Source of the DNA: JBAXAM01 sp964213355
Lineage (GTDB): Bacteria > Pseudomonadota > Gammaproteobacteria > UBA9339
DNA length: 5,096 bases
Direction: 5' to 3'
NCBI GenBank assembly: GCA_964213355.1
Contig: CAXOVY010000026.1
Location: 1-5,096 of the forward strand
Positions within the stretch are counted from its first letter, which is position 1. Every line of letters starts with the position of its first letter. Shown piece by piece: positions 1 through 4,312 of the stretch. Below the pieces are notes generated by a model, which did no database searches, had not been told where the DNA came from, and worked only from the letters and a program-made list of their open reading frames with translations. A program made the position numbers and the translations under genes.

Positions 1-52
1 TAACAAGCGTGGGTACTTCTGTTAACTGAAATCCTTTTTTATTCAATTTCAT
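1..52 (-). CDS. Partial two-helix coat/pilin-like protein, paralogue of the 153-413 gene (N-terminus only)
   Basis: Only the first 17 codons lie in the window; the gene continues leftwards past base 1. Reading the minus strand from ATG at 52-50 gives MKLNKKGFQLTEVPTLV, nearly the same as the start of the neighbouring 86-residue protein. Seen directly: 37 of 39 bases match between 3-41 and 367-405, and both differences fall at wobble positions (CCC/CCT, ACG/ACT), so the protein is unchanged there. The start is supported by AAAGGGTG on the minus strand (65-58), five bases upstream of ATG. Inferred: a tandem duplicate of a coat or pilin-like gene, read in the same direction as its neighbour with a terminator-like hairpin between them. 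Whether it also has the second C-terminal helix cannot be seen. The gene's existence is well supported; its function is only as firm as that of its paralogue. Confidence 0.8.
   Translation of the reverse strand, partial: MKLNKKGFQLTEVPTLV
3..41 (-). repeat. Direct repeat copy A (5' end of coat-like paralogue)
   Basis: Bases 3-41 match 367-405 at 37 of 39 positions, including an uninterrupted 30-base identity (12-41 versus 376-405). The repeat covers the prepilin-like leader codons of two paralogous minus-strand genes, so it reflects gene duplication or gene conversion and not an insertion sequence end. Confidence 0.85.
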
Positions 53-80
53 TGATGCACCCTTTGTTTATTACAAACAT

Positions 81-119
81 AAAAAGGTTGGGAAAAGAGG
101 GGTTGCCCAAACCCCAACC
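81..119 (-). terminator. Hairpin plus T-tract between the two coat-like genes
   Basis: On the minus strand, GGTTGGG (119-113) can pair with CCCAACC (92-86), a perfect 7-bp stem with a 20-nt loop, followed at once by five T (85-81). A competing 6-bp stem is possible inside it: plus-strand GGGGTT 99-104 with AACCCC 110-115. The two stems share bases 113-115, so they exclude each other. The element lies after the stop of the 153-413 gene and before the start of the 1-52 gene. It looks like an intrinsic terminator or partial attenuator that would make the first coat gene more abundant than the second. Archaeal termination depends mainly on T-tracts, so the hairpin may instead protect the 3' end of the mRNA. 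Confidence 0.55.
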
Positions 120-152
120 CTTAAATGTTTTTTGCGTTGTTTGTCTTTCTAA

Positions 153-413
153 CTAGAAAAACAAATATCTTCCTACAATTCCAATGACCACTGCGGCGGC
201 GATTATCACTACCCACGTACCCTGCCATTCAGAAAGGTCTCTCTGCCCATCCAAGCCCTGTTGAGTGATATTATACTCAAGTGAGCCAGTTGTCTGTGTA
301 TCTTGGACTTGTCCTAATATTGTTGCACCGACACCCATGATTATTGCAATTGTTAGCAATACAACCACAAGAGTAGGTACTTCTGTTAACTGAAATCCTT
401 TTTTAGACATCAT
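153..413 (-). CDS. Two-helix small membrane protein, candidate major coat protein of a spindle-shaped-virus-like element
   Basis: An 86-residue protein with two hydrophobic helices (about 12-33 and 67-81), a polar middle with one sequon (N48-I-T) and the end RYLFF. The leader is MMSKKG followed by F7-Q-L-T-E11. This matches a prepilin/class III signal: Lys-Lys-Gly before the cut, and Glu at position +5 of the mature chain. Known of the families: spindle-shaped archaeal viruses use coat proteins of about this size with two membrane helices, often as paralogous pairs; archaeal pilins have the leader but normally no second helix. Inferred: a virion coat protein held in a membrane, possibly processed by the host prepilin peptidase. 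The start at 413 has AGGGGGA (427-421) seven bases upstream; Met2 at 410 is an alternative. A paralogue follows downstream, and the gene is divergent from the 581-5096 operon. Alternative: a pilus subunit. Confidence 0.6.
   Translation of the reverse strand: MMSKKGFQLTEVPTLVVVLLTIAIIMGVGATILGQVQDTQTTGSLEYNITQQGLDGQRDLSEWQGTWVVIIAAAVVIGIVGRYLFF
367..405 (-). repeat. Direct repeat copy B (5' end of coat-like gene)
   Basis: Second copy of the 39-base repeat at 3-41. The mismatches are at 372 and 375, both synonymous in the coding frame. It encodes the Lys-Lys-Gly leader and the first hydrophobic residues of the 86-residue protein. Confidence 0.85.
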
Positions 414-420
414 TTTTGTT

Positions 421-460
421 TCCCCCTAAAACATTTAAAGCGTGGCTTCCCCTTAATTAG
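421..460 (-). promoter_or_regulatory. Putative promoter and ribosome binding site for the leftward coat-like gene
   Basis: Reading the minus strand, CTAATTAAGG (460-451) is a TATA-like box. A start about 25 bases on, near 430, would give a leader of roughly 17 nt containing AGGGGGA (427-421), a Shine-Dalgarno-like run seven bases before ATG at 413. A second AT-rich candidate, CTTTAAATG (440-432), lies closer and would place transcription almost at the start codon. The choice between them is inference. Confidence 0.4.
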
Positions 461-486
461 CGATTATCCCACAATTAACCGCTTTT

Positions 487-529
487 AGAATATTTAAGAT
501 ATTCAGAATATTTAAATTTTGGTTAACCA
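487..529. promoter_or_regulatory. Operator-like repeat cluster in the divergent intergenic region
   Basis: Three GAATAT half-sites lie close together: 488-493 on plus, 499-504 on minus (ATATTC) and 506-511 on plus. They give one inverted pair with a 5-nt spacer and a second with a 1-nt spacer. The same bases also form a direct repeat, AGAATATTTAA at 487-497 and 505-515. A 10-bp perfect palindrome, TGGTTAACCA (520-529), follows, and its half TTAACC recurs at 475-480. Placement midway between divergent genes suggests a binding site for a dimeric regulator. AT-rich sequence makes some such repeats by chance, and no regulator gene is visible here. Confidence 0.4.
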
Positions 530-543
530 GCAGTATACTGAAA

Positions 544-558
544 GGAAAATTAATTAAA
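544..558 (+). promoter_or_regulatory. Putative BRE/TATA promoter for a leaderless rightward transcript
   Basis: GGAAAA (544-549) followed by TTAATTAAA (550-558) resembles an archaeal BRE plus TATA element. The box lies 23-31 bases before the A of ATG at 581, the usual TATA-to-start-site distance, so transcription could begin at the start codon. No Shine-Dalgarno motif is visible before 581, which agrees with a leaderless message. An alternative TATA, AATATTTAAATT at 507-518, would give a leader of about 40 nt. Confidence 0.45.
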
Positions 559-580
559 GAATAAAGATATTGAAAACGTT

Positions 581-2857
581 ATGGTAGTCTCAATATTAGG
601 AAAAAACAATAAAAAGTATTATGGTAAGAACATAGACGAAGCAAGCGCAAAGAAGAAAGCAGCAGAGAACAAGACAAGCAAAGAAAAGCTAGTTTTAGAA
701 CGTGCTGGAAAACAATATCAAGGAAATGTAACGGAAGGTGGTTTAGTTGTTGGTGTTCGTACAGTATCAAAAGAAGAGCAAGAAGCTAGAGAAAAAGAAA
801 AAGTTTACAATGAAGCTGTTAACAAATCAAGACAAAATTTAGCACCAAGCGACCAAGAAAATAAGGTTAAGGTTATCCCACTTTCTCAAATTAATAACCC
901 GCAAGATTTGGCAAGACAGACAGCAGTACAGCAGGGAATACCAATAATTGCAGCGCAGGCAAAAGCAATCAATCAAGAAATTTATTTAGTGCAAACCCCA
1001 GAGCAAAGGATAAATAAAGCGTACAAAGAAAGCGGTGGAAATCTAACAGGAAAGGAATTACAGGAATATTACAAATACAACCCAGAAGCAAGACCGACAT
1101 TACAGACAAGTGATTCAAAGAAAAAAGCAAATACTGGCGCACTTGTAGCAGGGTTTAGAGAAACGCCAAGTATGTTTTCTGGATTGATTGGCGTAGCAAG
1201 TCAAGTTAAAGTAGAAAAAAAAGCACTTGGATTTATACCTATTGGGTTTAGTATGCGTGACGAAAGTAAAAACTTTTTAGAAAATCCTTATTCAATATCT
1301 CAAGGTGAGAGACAATTTGATAGCAATTTTCAAAAAGGATTATACCAAACTGGAAGATTGGGCGGGTATATCTTTAATGTAGCAACCACAACAAAAGGAA
1401 CGGAAGGGATTTTAAATTTAAGAACAAGCCAAGCAGCATATAATACAGCAAAAGCAGGCAAAGTTTATGAAGGATTTTTTAGAGCAGCAAGTATTGGAAA
1501 AGCTGGCAGCGTATTAAACACAGGAGTAAAAGCAGGCGCAGGGTTAGGCGTGACATTGGCAGCAGGTACAATGGTGCAGAAAACAGCAGAAAAGGCAACA
1601 GAATTACGTAGAAATATAGGTTTGGATTTAAAGAAACAAAGCAAAGAATACGTTGCAGAAGAAAAGAAAGTATCAAAAGCAGTAGGGTTTGGCGCAGCTA
1701 CTTTATCCGCAAACGTTGTGAGCCAAGCAGCAGGCATAAGTTACGTTAAAATGGATATGTTTAGGAAAGGTGCAAGCTTAACAGCAATAGAACGAGGAAA
1801 GAATATCTTTGCAGCAGGTGTTGGAGAGGGTGCAGGCATAACATATTTTGCACAGGAAGCAAACGACGGAAAAACAATATATCTTATGGCAGGGAGTAAG
1901 AATAAGTTAGCTAGAGGCGCAGAAATGGTGGCAGGCGGAGTTATAGGCGGAGTAAGTGCAGCAGGCATTGACAGGTTAATACAATCAAAAAGATATGGCA
2001 AAGCAGTTGAGGCAGCAGCGTACGCAACAGACAGATACGAATACGCTGGTGATGTTTTAGAAGAAAGTTTTAGAGGTGCTGGTGCTTTTGAAAGGGTAAG
2101 ACCTGTTAGGATTAACACACAAGCCGATACATTCTTTAAAAGTTTTGGCGCAAAGACAACCACAGATACAAAGAATATGCAGCAGGGTATAAAGACAGAA
2201 GTTAGCTTAAAACAAAGAGTTAATTCTCTAGTAAACACAAAAAGCGCAGTATCATTAAAAGAAAACACAATGTTGCAACAGCGTACAAATACAATGGTTA
2301 ACACAAACACAGCAGTGACAACAAATACAAACTTGCCAGTATTCTCAAATACAAACGTGCCAGTCACAACAAACACAAATCTAGTGATTAACACTAAGAC
2401 CAACGTGCCAGTCACAACAAAGACCAACGTGCCAGTATCTACAAAAACTAATACAGACATAAACACAGAAACTAACATAAATGAACAAATTAACGAACAA
2501 GTAAAGGTATTTACGCCAAATATTCCGTTTGTAGCGTTTGGTGGCGGGTTTGGCAAAGGATTTGCAAAAGGTGGCAGAAAAGCACTAAGTAAGTACAAAC
2601 CCAGCTTATTAGGTATAGCTAGAGGCAAGAAGGCAAGCAAAACAACAGGTTTAAGTGGTTTTGAGGTTAGAGGCTTAGAAAATACACCTAAAACAGAAAA
2701 TAAGCCAAAATCCTTTAACTTTGGCGCATTCAGCGTTAAACCTATGGCGGATAAGATAGGTATAAAGTTTAAAGTGACCAAAACCAAGCCAAAAAGCAAC
2801 AATTTTGGCAAAATTGGCAGTTATTTCAAGAAAGTAGGCACAAAAAGCTTACTATGA
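581..2857 (+). CDS. Large multidomain virion-like protein with glycine-zipper segments and octapeptide-repeat shaft
   Basis: A 758-residue protein that I do not recognise as a named family. Layout seen: a Lys-rich start (8-31); a charged helical stretch (about 63-85); several Gly/Ala-rich, weakly hydrophobic segments (185-205, 308-332, 366-388, 408-424, 444-463), the last with a glycine zipper (G446, G452-453, G456-457, G462); a Thr/Asn-rich shaft of 8-residue repeats (574-637); and a basic Gly-rich tail beginning with PNIPFVAFGGGFGKGFAKGG near 646. No catalytic motif is visible. Inferred: a structural or membrane-penetrating (ejection-type) protein of a virus-like particle; a large surface protein is the alternative. 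It opens the rightward operon, and the next gene starts 9 nt after its stop. ATG 581 is chosen because the frame upstream has no other start before the stop at 551-553. Alanine is mostly GCA and threonine mostly ACA, as in its neighbours. Confidence 0.85.
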   Translation: MVVSILGKNNKKYYGKNIDEASAKKKAAENKTSKEKLVLERAGKQYQGNVTEGGLVVGVRTVSKEEQEAREKEKVYNEAVNKSRQNLAPSDQENKVKVIPLSQINNPQDLARQTAVQQGIPIIAAQAKAINQEIYLVQTPEQRINKAYKESGGNLTGKELQEYYKYNPEARPTLQTSDSKKKANTGALVAGFRETPSMFSGLIGVASQVKVEKKALGFIPIGFSMRDESKNFLENPYSISQGERQFDSNFQKGLYQTGRLGGYIFNVATTTKGTEGILNLRTSQAAYNTAKAGKVYEGFFRAASIGKAGSVLNTGVKAGAGLGVTLAAGTMVQKTAEKATELRRNIGLDLKKQSKEYVAEEKKVSKAVGFGAATLSANVVSQAAGISYVKMDMFRKGASLTAIERGKNIFAAGVGEGAGITYFAQEANDGKTIYLMAGSKNKLARGAEMVAGGVIGGVSAAGIDRLIQSKRYGKAVEAAAYATDRYEYAGDVLEESFRGAGAFERVRPVRINTQADTFFKSFGAKTTTDTKNMQQGIKTEVSLKQRVNSLVNTKSAVSLKENTMLQQRTNTMVNTNTAVTTNTNLPVFSNTNVPVTTNTNLVINTKTNVPVTTKTNVPVSTKTNTDINTETNINEQINEQVKVFTPNIPFVAFGGGFGKGFAKGGRKALSKYKPSLLGIARGKKASKTTGLSGFEVRGLENTPKTENKPKSFNFGAFSVKPMADKIGIKFKVTKTKPKSNNFGKIGSYFKKVGTKSLL
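2300..2491 (+). repeat. 24-bp tandem repeat encoding Thr/Asn octapeptides
   Basis: Eight in-frame 24-bp units encode octads of the form x-T-N-x-x-(V/I)-x-T: NTNTAVTT, NTNLPVFS, NTNVPVTT, NTNLVINT, KTNVPVTT, KTNVPVST, KTNTDINT and a degenerate ETNINEQI. At DNA level a 17-base block (AAGACCAACGTGCCAGT) recurs exactly 24 bases apart (2396-2412 and 2420-2436), and a 20-base block recurs 48 bases apart (2354-2373 and 2402-2421). This points to recent unit duplication. The alternating hydrophobic/Thr pattern suggests a beta-structured or trimeric fibre shaft. There are no N-X-S/T sequons in it, so any sugar would be O-linked. Confidence 0.85.
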
Positions 2858-2866
2858 GGTAGAAAC

Positions 2867-3127
2867 ATGGCAGAGGATTATATTGAACTTGGAGATATTA
2901 AGAAAAACAAAAGAGAACAGCAGTATAACAACATGAGGACTAAATTAAAAGACAAACTTGTTACAGCAGGCGCAAGAATAAAAACAGCAGGCACTTTTGT
3001 ATTACAGAAAACAAAAGAAGCAAACAATAGATACCAAGCAGCACAAAGTAAAAGCCAGCCAAGAAGAAAAGGTAATAATGTTAGTTTCTTAGGTACTGGG
3101 CTGTTTTCTATGAATAAAAAGAGATAA
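2867..3127 (+). CDS. Small strongly basic protein, unknown function
   Basis: An 86-residue protein with about 20 Lys/Arg against 7 Asp/Glu. An acidic start (MAEDYIELGD) leads into a basic helical stretch, then a moderately amphipathic segment around residues 32-50 (LVTAGARIKTAGTFVLQ), a Pro-Arg-Arg-Lys turn near 65-68, and a short Gly/Phe end finishing in NKKR. No full membrane helix and no recognised domain. The start is well supported: GAGGT (2856-2860), which overlaps the TGA stop of the preceding gene, stands six bases before ATG, so translation is probably coupled. Inferred from charge and position among structural-type genes: a nucleic-acid-binding or membrane-associated minor virion protein. 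A scaffold or assembly factor is equally possible. Confidence 0.75.
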   Translation: MAEDYIELGDIKKNKREQQYNNMRTKLKDKLVTAGARIKTAGTFVLQKTKEANNRYQAAQSKSQPRRKGNNVSFLGTGLFSMNKKR

Positions 3128-3131
3128 CTAA

Positions 3132-3683
3132 ATGGCAAATGACCAAGTATTAAGCGCAGAAGCGTTGCAGAAGTTGCAGACTGATACGCTAGGGCAGTTT
3201 ATCTTAGACAATTCTAAATTTCTTGAAGAGATGTATCATAAGTTGAAAGGTGAGACATTAACAGAGGAAGTTAAAGAAATCAACGGAGAAAAGATGCTTG
3301 TGCCGATATGGAAGAACATAATGCAGATTGAGCCTATAATGAACGAGAAAGGCATAAATTCTACTATGATGTTCTTAAATTTGTCATTGACTACAAACAA
3401 CGCAACAGGCAACTTGCAAGACGAAACCTTAGTCATGTTATCATATAAGACTTATACGCAGCTTGTCAAGAAATACGTGCTACATTTAGAAGAGTACGGG
3501 TTTAAAGACCATGAGAGTGCGTACGAAGCAGCACACTTGATATTTATTAACGTACTAAATCATTTAAGCAAGTCTAGCAGAATGGAACTTTTAAAACAAT
3601 TGATGAGCAGTTACTTTATACAGGAAACTAGAGGCTCAACTAGCACAAACGAGCAGAAACCACAGGCTAATTTAAGCTTGTAA
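3132..3683 (+). CDS. Soluble helical protein, unknown function
   Basis: A 183-residue protein without signal peptide or membrane segment, predicted by eye to be mostly helical. Helical stretches cover about residues 8-40 and 100-165, separated by a beta/turn-like middle (about 45-95). The C-terminal tail (about 165-183, RGSTSTNEQKPQANLSL) is polar and probably disordered. No catalytic motif or metal-binding cluster stands out, and I do not recognise the family. The start lies only 4 nt after the previous stop and has no good Shine-Dalgarno motif, so expression probably depends on coupling to the upstream gene. Placement between a basic small protein and a membrane protein suggests a cytoplasmic assembly or adaptor role, which is inference only. 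Confidence 0.75.
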   Translation: MANDQVLSAEALQKLQTDTLGQFILDNSKFLEEMYHKLKGETLTEEVKEINGEKMLVPIWKNIMQIEPIMNEKGINSTMMFLNLSLTTNNATGNLQDETLVMLSYKTYTQLVKKYVLHLEEYGFKDHESAYEAAHLIFINVLNHLSKSSRMELLKQLMSSYFIQETRGSTSTNEQKPQANLSL

Positions 3684-3706
3684 ACATAAACGAGGGGTAA
3701 AAGACT

Positions 3707-4312
3707 ATGGCAGATGTAATGAGCGGGATAGGGGTAAATTTAGCAGGTGTTTGGGGTACTGTGGGGAAGGTTGCTACAGTGACCTTTTGGGGTTTGTTAG
3801 CGATTGGCGTGATATACATAATAGTATATTTCTTGAAATTCAAATATCCATTATACCTATTGATGCAAGAAGGTAACACAGTACGTTTTAAGAAAGATAG
3901 AGGTTTCATGGACAAGAAAAAAATGAAATTTCAAGCGTTAAAGAATAAGAACGTAACATTTAATTACCCAGAAAGTAAATATTTTATGACAGAAGGTAAA
4001 AGACCTATATTGTTTGCGTTTGTAAGGAACGAAAGCGCAACATTCTTGGAAGTTTCAGCAAACCCGCACTTTATCCCAGCCGATATGAATATGTTGAATA
4101 AAATGATTAACGATTTTGATGCAACTTGGAACATTGTAAAGCCAAAACAAAACTTTTGGGATAAATGGGGTCAGCAGTTGTTATGGATTGGCAGTTTAGG
4201 CATATTCTTGATAGTCATAATCTTGATATTAAAGAGAATGGATGCAATAATTGCACTAGGCAATAATGTTGCAACCGCACAAGCCGCAGCAGGCAAACAG
4301 GTGATAGGTTAA
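3707..4312 (+). CDS. Membrane protein with two helices flanking a soluble domain
   Basis: A 201-residue protein. Helix 1 spans about 22-43 and ends in KFK. A soluble, beta-rich-looking domain with a Lys/Arg-rich early part (about 60-80) fills 47-150. A WDKWGQQ stretch leads into helix 2 (about 158-175), followed by KR and an Ala-rich amphipathic tail. The basic residues after both helices suggest the inner face of the membrane, but an even layout fixing both tails is not certain. The layout recalls uncharacterised two-helix proteins I associate from memory with archaeal and candidate-phyla mobile elements; this is a weak impression and not a match. GAGGGGT (3692-3698) lies eight bases before ATG, a good ribosome site that marks a fresh initiation after the 23-nt gap. 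The stop overlaps the next start by one base (TAATG). Likely a virion or assembly membrane protein. Confidence 0.75.
   Translation: MADVMSGIGVNLAGVWGTVGKVATVTFWGLLAIGVIYIIVYFLKFKYPLYLLMQEGNTVRFKKDRGFMDKKKMKFQALKNKNVTFNYPESKYFMTEGKRPILFAFVRNESATFLEVSANPHFIPADMNMLNKMINDFDATWNIVKPKQNFWDKWGQQLLWIGSLGIFLIVIILILKRMDAIIALGNNVATAQAAAGKQVIG
4299..4304 (+). promoter_or_regulatory. Ribosome binding site fixing the start of the fibre-like gene
   Basis: AGGTGA is a perfect six-base match to the archaeal anti-16S pairing sequence. It lies seven bases before ATG 4312-4314, within the last codons of the preceding gene. It supports this start for the gene whose 3' end is outside the window. Confidence 0.7.

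Noticed and set aside
3..405. Direct repeats at 3-41 and 367-405 as insertion sequence or attachment-site ends
   Set aside because: Both copies lie in frame at the start of two paralogous genes with silent differences, and the interval holds one of those genes and no transposase or integrase.
579..770. Short minus-strand open frame overlapping the start of the large gene
   Set aside because: Leu/Ser-rich shadow of the Lys-rich N-terminal codons, with no upstream signal.
2300..2491. CRISPR-like array suggested by regular short repeats
   Set aside because: The 24-bp units are directly adjacent with no unique spacers, and they keep one reading frame encoding octapeptides.
1741..2811. A 356-codon open frame on the minus strand opposite the large gene
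   Set aside because: It lies wholly inside the 758-codon gene, which has clear repeats and a consistent neighbourhood. Its Val/Phe/Leu/Pro-rich translation is what the complement of Lys/Thr/Ala-rich codons gives, and no ribosome site or neighbour supports it.
2855..2857. TGA as a recoded codon, as in some candidate-phyla bacteria
   Set aside because: The TGA ends the large frame exactly where a GAGGT site and the next ATG follow, and no in-frame TGA occurs inside the genes, so the standard code fits.
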